A DNA stretch of 64,000 bases from Gaetbulibacter_A sp043876815. Its GTDB lineage: Bacteria > Bacteroidota > Bacteroidia > Flavobacteriales > Flavobacteriaceae. The notes under the pieces were generated by a model. That model was given only the letters and a program-made list of their open reading frames with translations, did no database searches and was not told the origin of the DNA. The stretch lies in the NCBI RefSeq assembly GCF_043876815.1, contig NZ_JBAWKA010000005.1, positions 1-64,000 on the forward strand, read 5' to 3'. Each line of letters opens with the position of its first letter. The stretch's first letter is position 1. This document shows, piece after piece, positions 17,933 through 26,320 of this stretch. A program made the translations under genes and the position numbers.

Positions 17933-19999
17933 TTAACTGATTTGCAATCCGTTTGGTGTTACATCATCATCAGGGTTTACAAATACCAACTGACCTTCAG
18001 CCGTTTCCGTCATGAGAATCATCCCCTGACTTTCCACACCGCGAAGAGCACGAGGAGCCAAATTTACCAAAACAGTAACGCGTTTACCTATAACTTCTTC
18101 TACAGAAAAACTTTCTGCAATTCCTGAAACTATGGTGCGCACATCCAAACCGGTATCTACTTTAAGCTTTAAAAGCTTTTTAGTTTTTGGCATTTTTTCG
18201 GCTTCCAGAATAGTCCCTACACGAAGATCTAATTTGCTGAAATCTTCAAATGAGATCGTATCTTTTTGGGGCGTTCCTTGCTTATTAGCTGCCTCATTGG
18301 CTTTTTTGTTAGCTTCCAGTTTATCGAGTTGCTCCTGAATAGATTTATCTTCTATTTTAGAAAATAGTAAAGTGGCTTTTCCGATGGTATGCCCTGTCGG
18401 CAATAAAATGTCTTCTTTAGAAATTGCCTCCCAGTCCAATGCCGATGGTAAAGATTCAAAATTTAATATGTCTTTAAGCTTCGCTGAAGTAAAAGGTAAA
18501 AATGGTTCGCTCAAAGTTCCTAAAGCCGCGGCAATTTGAAGGGCGACATACATAATAGTCTGGGTGCGAACCTCATCCTCTTTGATGATTTTCCAAGGTT
18601 CCGCATCAGCCAGATATTTATTTCCCAATCGGGCCAAATTCATAAGTTCTTGTTGCGCTTCGCGGAAACGATAACGTTCAATAGAACTGGCTATCACATC
18701 CGGATAGGCCTTTATAGCCGCCAAGGTTTGTTCATCGACTTCTGTAAATTCTGAAGCTTCCGGAATAACACCATTATAATACTTGTGCGTTAATACCGCG
18801 ACACGGTTAATGAAGTTCCCGAAAATAGCCACCAATTCACTGTTATTTCGTGCCTGAAAATCCTTCCAGGTGAAATCGTTATCTTTAGTTTCCGGCGCAT
18901 TTGCCGTAAGTGCATACCGCAGCACATCCTGTTGATCGGGGAATTCTTCCAGATATTCGTGAAGCCAAACCGCCCAGTTCTTCGAGGTGGATAATTTGTT
19001 GCCCTCAAGGTTCAAAAACTCATTGGCCGGCACATTATCCGGTAAAATAAAAGAGCCCTCTGCGCGCAACATCGCCGGAAAAATGATACAGTGAAAAACA
19101 ATATTATCTTTTCCTATAAAATGAACCAGTTTCGTGTCTTCCGATTTCCAATATGGCTCCCAGTCTTTCCCGGTTTTTTCGGCCCACTCTTTCGTAGACG
19201 AAATATAACCAATAGGGGCATCGAACCAAACATAAAGAACTTTGCCTTCACCACCTTCTACCGGTACCGGAATTCCCCAATCTAAATCACGGGTTACTGC
19301 TCGTGGTCTTAAACCATCGTCGATCCAGGATTTACATTGGCCATATACGTTGGGTTTCCAATCTTTTTTATGACCTTTTAAGATCCATTCTTTTAAAAAT
19401 CCTTCATGCTGATCTAAAGGCAGGAACCAATGTTTGGTTTCCTTTAGGGTTGGGACATTACCGGTTAAAGCTGATTTCGGATTGATAAGATCGGTAGCAT
19501 TTAAACTGGTACCGCAATTTTCACACTGATCGCCATAAGCTTCTTCATTACCACATTTTGGGCAAGTGCCCACCACAAAACGATCGGCCAAAAACTGATG
19601 CACTTTTTCATCGTAAAGTTGTTCGGTAGTTTCTTCAATAAAAGCATCCTTTTGATAAAGGGTTTTAAAAAATTCAGAGGCCGTTTCGTGATGAATTTTA
19701 GCCGTGGTTCGCGAATAATTATCAAACGAGATCCCAAAGTCCTCAAAAGATTTTTTTATGATACTATGATATTTATCCACGATGTCCTTTGGCGTTACCC
19801 CTTCATTCTTAGCTTTAATGGTTATCGGCACTCCGTGTTCATCACTACCACCAATTAAAACAACATCTTTCCCAATAAGTCGCAGGTATCTGGCATAGAT
19901 ATCGGCAGGCACATAAACACCGGCTAAATGACCAATATGAATGGGTCCATTGGTATATGGTAAAGCGGTAGTAATGGTGTATCGTTTAGGATTATTCAT
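17933..19999 (-). CDS. metG: Methionyl-tRNA synthetase
   Basis: 688 residues. HIGH is at residues 21-24, a zinc-binding CPKCGNEEAYGDQCENCG lies in the connective region, and the KMSKS loop appears as KLSTSKNW. A C-terminal tRNA-binding (EMAPII/Arc1p-like) domain follows (about 585-688, with SFEDFSKLDLRVGTI). It charges tRNA-Met in the cytoplasm. The length is normal for the long dimeric form. It stands alone, divergent from the carboxypeptidase gene. Confidence 0.97.
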   Translation of the reverse strand: MNNPKRYTITTALPYTNGPIHIGHLAGVYVPADIYARYLRLIGKDVVLIGGSDEHGVPITIKAKNEGVTPKDIVDKYHSIIKKSFEDFGISFDNYSRTTAKIHHETASEFFKTLYQKDAFIEETTEQLYDEKVHQFLADRFVVGTCPKCGNEEAYGDQCENCGTSLNATDLINPKSALTGNVPTLKETKHWFLPLDQHEGFLKEWILKGHKKDWKPNVYGQCKSWIDDGLRPRAVTRDLDWGIPVPVEGGEGKVLYVWFDAPIGYISSTKEWAEKTGKDWEPYWKSEDTKLVHFIGKDNIVFHCIIFPAMLRAEGSFILPDNVPANEFLNLEGNKLSTSKNWAVWLHEYLEEFPDQQDVLRYALTANAPETKDNDFTWKDFQARNNSELVAIFGNFINRVAVLTHKYYNGVIPEASEFTEVDEQTLAAIKAYPDVIASSIERYRFREAQQELMNLARLGNKYLADAEPWKIIKEDEVRTQTIMYVALQIAAALGTLSEPFLPFTSAKLKDILNFESLPSALDWEAISKEDILLPTGHTIGKATLLFSKIEDKSIQEQLDKLEANKKANEAANKQGTPQKDTISFEDFSKLDLRVGTILEAEKMPKTKKLLKLKVDTGLDVRTIVSGIAESFSVEEVIGKRVTVLVNLAPRALRGVESQGMILMTETAEGQLVFVNPDDDVTPNGLQIS

Positions 20000-20138
20000 C
20001 AGTATTTTTTAATTTCATCATAATGCACTGTGGTTTTTGCTTAAAAAAGCGATAATCTCACACTGCATTTATTTTTGTAACAAGCCGTAAAAGTACGCAA
20101 TTTGCAAGCGAATTAGAAAAAAAATGTACATTTACCAT

Positions 20139-21155
20139 ATGTCTAAAACCCCACAAATATTTTGGCTCATTTTTGCGCTTTTTTTAATGGGAAATACATT
20201 GAGTTTTGCACAATACAATGACCCACAAAATACAGATACCTTAATGCAACCACCTTACTTAAAACAAGGCGATAGTGTGGCTATTGTAGCCCCTTCAGGA
20301 ATTTTAAAGAACAAGGAACATGATATTGATCTGGCCGAGCGCCTTCTTCGAAGCTGGGGCTTGCACCCTGTTTTAGGAGCTCATTTGTTTAGTAAAGACA
20401 ATCATTTTGCAGGAACGGATGAAGAACGTATTGCCGATTTTCAAAAAGCTTTGGACGATCCTTCTATTAAAGCTATTTGGTGTGCCCGAGGTGGTTATGG
20501 TAGTGTTAGAATTCTAGATAAGCTAGATTGGACCAATTTTAAAAAACACCCCAAGTGGGTTATTGGTTACTCTGATATTACGGCAATTCATAGTCAAATA
20601 CACATTGAAGGATTTGAAAGTATTCACGCCCTAATGTGTTCCAGTTTACAGGACGACAAGACTCCGATAGCGATGTCGATCGAGACTTTTAAAGATGCGA
20701 TTTCAGGACAACCTTTAAACTATGAGCTAAAAGCCTCAAAATACAACAAACCGGGTAGCGCAACCGGATTGCTTGTAGGAGGTAATCTTACCTTATTACA
20801 CACCTTGTTAGGTTCGAAAACCAGTATTGATGTTGCAGGGAAAATTCTTTTTATTGAAGAAATAGGTGAATACAAATACCATATTGACCGAATGCTGCAA
20901 AGTTTGAAACGCGCAGGCTATTTTGAGCATTGTAAAGGATTGATCGTGGGTGATATGACCAAGTTGAGAAAGAATACGACCAAATGGGGTGTTTCTTTTG
21001 AACAACTGATCTTAGACGCTTTAAAGGATTACGATTTCCCAATTGCTTTTAAAATGCCGGCCGGCCATGAAGATGATAATCGTGCTATGATCCTAGGACG
21101 CACCATAGACCTTACGGTAACTAAACAAGGTTCAAGCATCCATTTTCATAAATAA
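20139..21155 (+). CDS. LD-carboxypeptidase (peptidase S66, muramoyltetrapeptide carboxypeptidase)
   Basis: 338 residues from the ATG at 20139 (MSKTPQIF...); an ATG five codons upstream at 20124 is possible. A signal peptide ends LSFAQ. S66 motifs follow: VAIVAPSG, CARGGYGSVRIL, GYSDITAIH with the nucleophile Ser, then EEIGEYKYHIDRML and a late GHEDDN His/Glu. It should trim the terminal D-Ala from peptidoglycan tetrapeptides; the signal peptide implies periplasmic action, whereas classic LdcA is cytoplasmic. A TACATTTA box (20127-20134) lies 4 nt before the chosen ATG. Confidence 0.9.
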   Translation: MSKTPQIFWLIFALFLMGNTLSFAQYNDPQNTDTLMQPPYLKQGDSVAIVAPSGILKNKEHDIDLAERLLRSWGLHPVLGAHLFSKDNHFAGTDEERIADFQKALDDPSIKAIWCARGGYGSVRILDKLDWTNFKKHPKWVIGYSDITAIHSQIHIEGFESIHALMCSSLQDDKTPIAMSIETFKDAISGQPLNYELKASKYNKPGSATGLLVGGNLTLLHTLLGSKTSIDVAGKILFIEEIGEYKYHIDRMLQSLKRAGYFEHCKGLIVGDMTKLRKNTTKWGVSFEQLILDALKDYDFPIAFKMPAGHEDDNRAMILGRTIDLTVTKQGSSIHFHK

Positions 21156-21166
21156 TAAAGTTCGCC

Positions 21167-21925
21167 TTAAAACCCTCGCTCCTTTTGGATGTGCTCGTAG
21201 GCTTCCTGAACTTGCCGGAATTTTTCTTCGGCACCCTTTTTATGCGCATCCCCTAAATGAATCACTTTATCAGGATGGTATTTTTTAGCCATTTTTCGGT
21301 AGGCCGTTTTAATCTCATCCACAGAAGCCGATGGTTCAATTTCGAGTATCTTATAGGCGTTATCACTACTCTTATAAAACATGGCTTTAATGCTTTCGTA
21401 ATCCATGGAACTTATCCCCAGATATCCTGCCATCAAGCTGATTTGTTGTTCTTCATCAGAAGTAACCAAACCATCCGCCTGAGCAATGCCAAATAAGAAA
21501 TGAATGAGCTGTAAGCGCGACGGGTGATCCATCATTTGCCGGATCTGTAAACATACCTGTCGGGTTGAAATATTTTTTTGCTTCGCGATATTTTTAAATA
21601 ATCGAAACGCCTGATTAGCACGTTCTTTTCCATACATGCTCACAAACTGCTTCCGAACAAAATCCAATTCACGTTGATCTTGCTTTCCATCCGCTTTAAT
21701 AACGATCGAAGCCAATACAAGTAAGCTCACCTCAAAATCGCCGGGTCGTGTATTGTAAACCGACTGTCCATACGGTTTTTGTCGTTTATGCTGCCCTGAA
21801 AACGTATCAACTTGACCGTTCGACATAGAATCGATCATACTACCTATAGCCACGCCAATAATAGCACCAATAGGACCACCAAACGACCATCCTAAGGCAC
21901 CTCCTATCCATTTTGAATAACCCAT
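21167..21925 (-). CDS. DjlA-like protein: TerB domain plus C-terminal J domain
   Basis: 252 residues. The N-terminus is glycine-rich and could insert in or lie on the membrane (GALGWSFGGPIGAIIGVAIG). A TerB-like helical domain follows (about 65-180), then a C-terminal J domain (YKILEIEPSASVDEIKTAYR with the HPD motif in KYHPDKV). It is predicted to stimulate DnaK at the membrane. It is convergent with the carboxypeptidase gene and has a perfect -7 element upstream. Confidence 0.88.
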   Translation of the reverse strand: MGYSKWIGGALGWSFGGPIGAIIGVAIGSMIDSMSNGQVDTFSGQHKRQKPYGQSVYNTRPGDFEVSLLVLASIVIKADGKQDQRELDFVRKQFVSMYGKERANQAFRLFKNIAKQKNISTRQVCLQIRQMMDHPSRLQLIHFLFGIAQADGLVTSDEEQQISLMAGYLGISSMDYESIKAMFYKSSDNAYKILEIEPSASVDEIKTAYRKMAKKYHPDKVIHLGDAHKKGAEEKFRQVQEAYEHIQKERGF

Positions 21926-21949
21926 GTAAGTATTAATTAAAAGTTACGT

Positions 21950-21957
21950 CAAACCTA
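21950..21957 (-). promoter_or_regulatory. -7 element upstream of the DjlA-like gene
   Basis: Minus-strand TAGGTTTG, an exact TAnnTTTG match, 24 nt upstream of the ATG at 21925. Confidence 0.55.
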
Positions 21958-22071
21958 CACATAAAATCTCGCTATTAAAAGGAGAACTCGTCTTAGAATA
22001 GGCGACATAAAAAAAATATTATAAAATCGTAAATGTTAGTTGATTACTTAATGGAATTGTTACACAATTGG

Positions 22072-22079
22072 TATCTTTG
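22072..22079 (+). promoter_or_regulatory. -7 element of the bacilliredoxin promoter
   Basis: TATCTTTG, an exact TAnnTTTG match, 36 nt upstream of the ATG at 22116. The -33 box is weak. Confidence 0.6.
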
Positions 22080-22115
22080 CAAACATTTACATCTTAATTA
22101 TTAAAAATTTAAAAT

Positions 22116-22526
22116 ATGTATCCAGCAGAATTAGTAAAACCAATGCGCGAAGACCTTACAAAGGTAGGTTTTGAAGAATTACATACACCGGAAGACGTTG
22201 ATGCCGCAATCGCTAAAGAAGGGACTACCCTTGTGGTTGTTAATTCGGTTTGTGGTTGTGCCGCTGCCAATGCACGTCCAGGAGCTCGCATGAGCTTACA
22301 AAATGCCAAACGCCCTGACCATATTGTTACCGTTTTTGCAGGTGTTGATAAAGAGGCTGTAGACCGTGCTCGTGGTTATATGGTACCCTTTCCTCCAAGC
22401 TCTCCGAGTATGGCCTTATTCAAGGACGGCGAATTGGTTCATATGTTAGAGCGTCATCATATTGAAGGACGTCCTGCCGAGTTGATCGCAGACAACCTTG
22501 TTGATGCCTACAATACCCATTGCTAA
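22116..22526 (+). CDS. Bacilliredoxin (BrxA/BrxB, YphP/YqiW family)
   Basis: 136 residues with the family's CGC redox motif (Cys46-Gly-Cys48 in NSVCGCAAANARPG), MYPAELVKPMR at the start, and the VPFPPSSPSMALF segment with cis-Pro. In Firmicutes these thioredoxin-like proteins remove bacillithiol from protein cysteines. Whether this organism makes bacillithiol is not visible here (no bsh genes in the window). It is a single gene between a -7 element and a terminator. Confidence 0.93.
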   Translation: MYPAELVKPMREDLTKVGFEELHTPEDVDAAIAKEGTTLVVVNSVCGCAAANARPGARMSLQNAKRPDHIVTVFAGVDKEAVDRARGYMVPFPPSSPSMALFKDGELVHMLERHHIEGRPAELIADNLVDAYNTHC

Positions 22527-22580
22527 AAAAGTTTAGCACTCCTGTTTAGTAAAAGAGTTGCTAATTATTAATATAAGAGG

Positions 22581-22605
22581 ACCACGATTTATTCGTGGTT
22601 TTTTT
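22581..22605 (+). terminator. Rho-independent terminator after the bacilliredoxin gene
   Basis: ACCACGA (22581-22587) pairs exactly with TCGTGGT (22593-22599), followed by a T-run to 22605. Confidence 0.85.
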
Positions 22606-22627
22606 ATGCATTTATTTGGCTTTAAGT

Positions 22628-22635
22628 TACCTTTG
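22628..22635 (+). promoter_or_regulatory. -7 element just before the acyltransferase start
   Basis: TACCTTTG is an exact TAnnTTTG match only 4 nt before the ATG at 22640. If used, the transcript would start at or near that ATG (leaderless) or leave the ATG at 22649 as the start. Confidence 0.5.
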
Positions 22636-22639
22636 TTTC

Positions 22640-23377
22640 ATGGTTAAAATGCTAGCTTATCCCTTAACGGTTGTTTATTACATCTGTTTCTATATTACCC
22701 TTTTGGTGTTTCATCCGATACAGTGGGTTAGTTTCAATGTATTTGGTTATCAAACACATAAAATTAGTGTGGATTGGTTGCAGTTTTTTATCATGCGGAG
22801 TCTAAATATTTTAGGTACACGTTTCAGCTTTAGTAATGATTACAATATACCACACGGTCAGCCCGTTATCGTTGTAGCAAACCATCAAAGCATGTACGAT
22901 ATTCCGCCCTTGATGTGGTACCTGCGAAAACACCACCCCAAGTTTATAAGTAAAATTGAATTGGGTAAAGGTATTCCTAGTGTATCCTATAATTTACGCC
23001 ATGGCGGTTCGGTATTAATTGATAGAAAAAACCCCAGACAATCGTTACCTGCCATTTTAAATTTTGGAGAATACATTGAACGCACCAAACGCTGCGCTAT
23101 TATTTTCCCAGAAGGAACCCGAAGTAAAAACGGAGCACCAAAACCCTTTCAAACTAAAGGGCTACAGTTATTGTTTAAAAAAATACCATCGGCTGTTATC
23201 GTACCTTTGACGATAAATAATTCGTGGAAAATGTTTCGCTATGGCAAATTTCCGATGGGAATTGGAAATCATATAACCTTTAAAGTTCAGAAACCTCTGT
23301 ATTTGAGTGACTTTGAAGATACAACCGAATTAATACAGCAAATTGAAAAAGTAATAAAAAAAGATATTCAACCTTAA
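22640..23377 (+). CDS. 1-acyl-sn-glycerol-3-phosphate acyltransferase (PlsC family)
   Basis: 245 residues from the ATG at 22640; the longer GTG frame (22595) lies inside the preceding terminator and is rejected. Hydrophobic N-terminal helices are followed by the acyltransferase motifs NHQSMYD (HxxxxD), a GGSVLIDRKNPRQS block and FPEGTRSK. It should acylate lysophosphatidic acid at the inner membrane during phospholipid synthesis. The acyl-ACP desaturase follows 11 nt downstream and an HD hydrolase after that, so the unit links to fatty acid and lipid metabolism. Confidence 0.9.
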   Translation: MVKMLAYPLTVVYYICFYITLLVFHPIQWVSFNVFGYQTHKISVDWLQFFIMRSLNILGTRFSFSNDYNIPHGQPVIVVANHQSMYDIPPLMWYLRKHHPKFISKIELGKGIPSVSYNLRHGGSVLIDRKNPRQSLPAILNFGEYIERTKRCAIIFPEGTRSKNGAPKPFQTKGLQLLFKKIPSAVIVPLTINNSWKMFRYGKFPMGIGNHITFKVQKPLYLSDFEDTTELIQQIEKVIKKDIQP

Positions 23378-23388
23378 AAAAATAAATT

Positions 23389-24384
23389 ATGTCTAATAAG
23401 AATGTTCGTTTAGAAGTCATGCAGTTTTTGGAAAAAGACGTAGAGTCCTTAATAGAAAAGTACCTCATACCAATAGATTCCATTTGGCAACCCAGCGATT
23501 TTTTACCCAATTCAGAAGCAGATAGTTTCTTTGATGAGGTTACTGAGATCCGTGAACTTTCCAAAGAACTTCCCTATGATTTTTGGGTTGTTTTGGTGGG
23601 CGATATGATCACAGAAGAAGCCCTTCCCACTTATGAATCCTGGTTGATGGATGTTGAAGGTGTAGACCAAGTAGAAAACGGTGGAAACGCCTGGTCGAAA
23701 TGGGTTAAACATTGGACAGGTGAAGAAAACCGTCATGGTGATGTTTTAAATAAATACCTTTATTTATCGGGCAGAGTTAATATGCGCGAAATTGAAAGAA
23801 CCACCCAGCATCTCATTGCAGATGGTTTTGATATAGGTACCGACCGCGATCCCTACAAGAACTTTGTGTATACGAGCTTTCAGGAATTAGCTACTTATAT
23901 TTCTCACAACCGTGTTGCAAAGATCGCCAAGAAAAATAATAACAAACAATTGGGTAAAATGTGCCAGATCATTTCCGGTGATGAAATGCGCCATCATAAT
24001 GCTTATTCGGAGTTTGTTGAACGCATATTTAAAGTCGACCCGAGCCAGATGATGCTTGCTTTTTACGATATGATGAAACAAAAAATTACCATGCCGGCCC
24101 ACTTTTTGCGTGAATCGGGTGGAAAAATCGGTACCGCATTTGAAGAATTCTCAAATACAGCCCAACGTATTGGAGTATATACTTCCAAGGATTACGTTGA
24201 TATTTTGGCTAAACTATTGAGCCGCTGGGAGATCGACAAAATATCAAACCTAACAGACGAAGCTGAAAAAGCTCGTGATTACCTGATGCGTCTTCCTGAT
24301 AGAATGTATCGTTTGTCAGATCGTATAAAAATACCTGAAAACTCCTATGAATTCAAGTGGGTTGAACCCCCTGTTGTGAAATAA
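23389..24384 (+). CDS. Acyl-[acyl-carrier-protein] desaturase
   Basis: 331 residues of the soluble plant-type stearoyl-ACP desaturase family. The di-iron ligands are in two ExxH motifs, E113-NR-H116 (EENRHGD) and E199-MR-H202 (GDEMRHH), with further Glu residues near 77 and 166. It introduces a double bond into acyl-ACP using oxygen and reduced ferredoxin. It is the second gene of the acyltransferase operon, 11 nt after its stop. Confidence 0.93.
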   Translation: MSNKNVRLEVMQFLEKDVESLIEKYLIPIDSIWQPSDFLPNSEADSFFDEVTEIRELSKELPYDFWVVLVGDMITEEALPTYESWLMDVEGVDQVENGGNAWSKWVKHWTGEENRHGDVLNKYLYLSGRVNMREIERTTQHLIADGFDIGTDRDPYKNFVYTSFQELATYISHNRVAKIAKKNNNKQLGKMCQIISGDEMRHHNAYSEFVERIFKVDPSQMMLAFYDMMKQKITMPAHFLRESGGKIGTAFEEFSNTAQRIGVYTSKDYVDILAKLLSRWEIDKISNLTDEAEKARDYLMRLPDRMYRLSDRIKIPENSYEFKWVEPPVVK

Positions 24385-24387
24385 AAG

Positions 24388-25053
24388 ATGATCACAACTA
24401 TGACACAACAAGAGATTATAAATAAAACTATCGTATTTGTAAAACAATCTTTGGCTAATGCCGAAGGTGGGCATGACTGGTTTCATATTGAACGTGTTTA
24501 TAATAACAGCTTGCTGATTGCGAGATCCGAACCTGTGGATATTTTTGTGGTTTCACTCGGTGCGCTGCTCCACGACATTGCCGATAGTAAGTTTCACAAC
24601 GGAGATGAATCTGTTGGTCCTCAAATGGCTCGTGAGTTCTTATTTAAACATGATGTAGATTCTGCAGTAATTGAACACGTTGTGAATATCATCAAACACA
24701 TCTCCTTTAAAGGCGGTAATGAAGAGCAAAAATTTAGCTCTCCGGAATTAGAGGTCGTTCAGGACGCCGATCGCCTGGATGCTTTGGGTGCTATTGGTAT
24801 TGCCCGTTGTTTTAATTATGGTGGTTTTAAAAACCGCCCTTTATTCGATCCGGCGGTTAAACCAAACTTGAATATGACGAAAGAGGAATATAAAGCCTCG
24901 AAAGCACCTACGATCAATCATTTTTATGAAAAATTGTTATTGTTGAAGGATCGCATGAATACACCTACCGGCAAAAGGATAGCCCAAAAACGTCATGCCT
25001 TTATGGAACTCTATCTGGATCAATTTTATGCGGAATGGGATGGAAAAAAGTAA
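24388..25053 (+). CDS. HD-domain phosphohydrolase
   Basis: 221 residues. HD-family metal ligands are seen: H in HDWFHIERVYNNS, the HD pair in ALLHDIADSKFH, a later His in VNIIKHISFKG and the Asp in VVQDADRLDALGA. This matches small HD hydrolases of the YedJ type, whose physiological substrates are uncertain. It starts 3 nt after the desaturase stop, so it is probably the last gene of that operon. An internal ATG at 24400 is an alternative start. Confidence 0.88.
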   Translation: MITTMTQQEIINKTIVFVKQSLANAEGGHDWFHIERVYNNSLLIARSEPVDIFVVSLGALLHDIADSKFHNGDESVGPQMAREFLFKHDVDSAVIEHVVNIIKHISFKGGNEEQKFSSPELEVVQDADRLDALGAIGIARCFNYGGFKNRPLFDPAVKPNLNMTKEEYKASKAPTINHFYEKLLLLKDRMNTPTGKRIAQKRHAFMELYLDQFYAEWDGKK

Positions 25054-25056
25054 ATT

Positions 25057-25236
25057 CTAGTTTTCTTTAGCAACTTCCAAAGCAGTTAGTTTGCTTTCCA
25101 AAACGGCAAGTTCTTCCCCCTTTTGGATAATATCTTCAGCCGATAAACCAGAACTACCATTTATAAAACTTAAAATTTCTTCACGCTTCACAGTATAATA
25201 CCTTATGGCTTCTGCAATTTTATCAGAATCGGACAT
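25057..25236 (-). CDS. Small hypothetical protein (59 aa) after an AraC regulator
   Basis: An ATG at 25236 opens a 59-codon frame ending TAG at 25057. The product is hydrophilic, with MSDSDKIAEAIRYYTVKREE and GLSAEDIIQKGEELAVLESK, probably two helices, one coiled-coil-like. It lies 12 nt after the stop of the AraC gene in the same direction and ends 3 nt before the convergent HD gene, filling the gap exactly. No family is recognised. Codon use looks like its neighbours. Confidence 0.6.
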   Translation of the reverse strand: MSDSDKIAEAIRYYTVKREEILSFINGSSGLSAEDIIQKGEELAVLESKLTALEVAKEN

Positions 25237-25248
25237 GTTAAAATTTAT

Positions 25249-26121
25249 TTATTGAATAATATGTTTGATCTCCTTACGATATTGGGAGGCACTTTTCCCA
25301 GTGACTTCATTAAACTGTTTGTTAAAATGCGAGAAATTATTAAACCCACATTCAAAACAAATATCGGCAATACTCATCTGACTTTCATTGAGCAGCTTGG
25401 TGGCGTGAACCACTCGATATTCATTAACTAACTGGGTGAACGTTTTCCCTGTGGTTTTCTTAAAGTATCTACAAAAGGCAGGAACCGTCATGCTCACCAC
25501 ATCGGCAATTTCATCTAACGGGATCTGGTCCTGAAAATTCTTATTAACATATTTGTAGATCATACTGATCTTATCACTATCCTGCGGGTTGGTTTCCAGT
25601 GCTATACCATCAGCGTTTAATAAGGTATAGCCATCTGTGGTGGCAAGGTAATTCAAAATCTCTAAAAACTTTAAAACACGTTCCAAACCACCAAACTCCA
25701 TCAAATTATTGATCTTAGGTCCAACAACCTTTTTGGTTTCTATATTAAATCGAATTCCCTTTTTCGCGCGATCGAACAAGGCTGCCACACTTTGCATTTC
25801 AGGGATTTTTATAAAGTCGTTTCCTAGAAAATCCTGTTTAAACTGTACCGTAGTCTCACTTCCGTTGGCTGTTAGCCTATCGGCAAAACCATTATGAGGT
25901 AAATTGGCTCCAATTAAAATCAACTGACTATTATTAAAATAGGAAAGGTGGTTACCTATGTGAGTTTTCCCCTGGCCCTTATCAACATAAACCAACTCCA
26001 ATTCCGGATGAAAATGCCAATAAGCATTATTCTTGTCCAGTTGATCCACATGTTGTTTTACTAATATGGAACTACCAAAACTCGGGGAAAGTTTTTCTAA
26101 AGTAGGTTTCTTGGTTATCAT
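25249..26121 (-). CDS. AraC-family transcriptional regulator with cupin sensor
   Basis: 290 residues. The N-terminal cupin-like ligand domain (about 20-130, with YWHFHPELELVYVDKGQG) is followed by a C-terminal double helix-turn-helix (about 185-285) with DICFECGFNNFSHFNKQFN and VTGKSASQYRKE. It should bind direct repeats. A set of phased TTAACA repeats and a palindrome lie in the intergenic region shared with the divergent secreted-protein gene. The effector is unknown, perhaps a sugar or small metabolite. Confidence 0.92.
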   Translation of the reverse strand: MITKKPTLEKLSPSFGSSILVKQHVDQLDKNNAYWHFHPELELVYVDKGQGKTHIGNHLSYFNNSQLILIGANLPHNGFADRLTANGSETTVQFKQDFLGNDFIKIPEMQSVAALFDRAKKGIRFNIETKKVVGPKINNLMEFGGLERVLKFLEILNYLATTDGYTLLNADGIALETNPQDSDKISMIYKYVNKNFQDQIPLDEIADVVSMTVPAFCRYFKKTTGKTFTQLVNEYRVVHATKLLNESQMSIADICFECGFNNFSHFNKQFNEVTGKSASQYRKEIKHIIQ

Positions 26122-26135
26122 AACTCAATTTTAAA

Positions 26136-26143
26136 CAAAAATA
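26136..26143 (-). promoter_or_regulatory. -7 element of the AraC gene
   Basis: Minus-strand TATTTTTG, an exact TAnnTTTG match, 14 nt upstream of the ATG at 26121. Confidence 0.5.
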
Positions 26144-26200
26144 CGACATATTAGATATACATTATATATATTTTTACCTTAAATGTGTGTTATTTTAACT

Positions 26201-26228
26201 TAACATTGTGTTAACATTGAATTAACAG
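26201..26228. promoter_or_regulatory. Three phased direct repeats TTAACA(TTG)
   Basis: TTAACATTG occurs at 26201 and 26212, and TTAACA at 26223, exactly 11 bp apart and so on one face of the helix. Their place between the divergent AraC and secreted-protein genes suits an activator binding site. Confidence 0.5.
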
Positions 26229-26247
26229 ATAAAATAGCATATAAATT

Positions 26248-26261
26248 CATCAAATTTGATG
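26248..26261. promoter_or_regulatory. Perfect 14-bp palindrome
   Basis: CATCAAATTTGATG lies 24-37 bp upstream of the -7 element of the secreted-protein gene, a position overlapping the expected -33 region. Operator candidate. Confidence 0.45.
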
Positions 26262-26284
26262 TTTTCTACGGCGTATTCCTCTCA

Positions 26285-26292
26285 TATCTTTG
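26285..26292 (+). promoter_or_regulatory. -7 element of the secreted-protein gene
   Basis: TATCTTTG, an exact TAnnTTTG match, 28 nt upstream of the ATG at 26321. Confidence 0.6.
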
Positions 26293-26320
26293 TACCGTTG
26301 AACGTTATTAAATCCAAATC

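Noticed and set aside
22595..22639. GTG-initiated extension of the acyltransferase
   Set aside because: The start lies inside the bacilliredoxin terminator and upstream of the -7 element; the ATG at 22640 fits the family.
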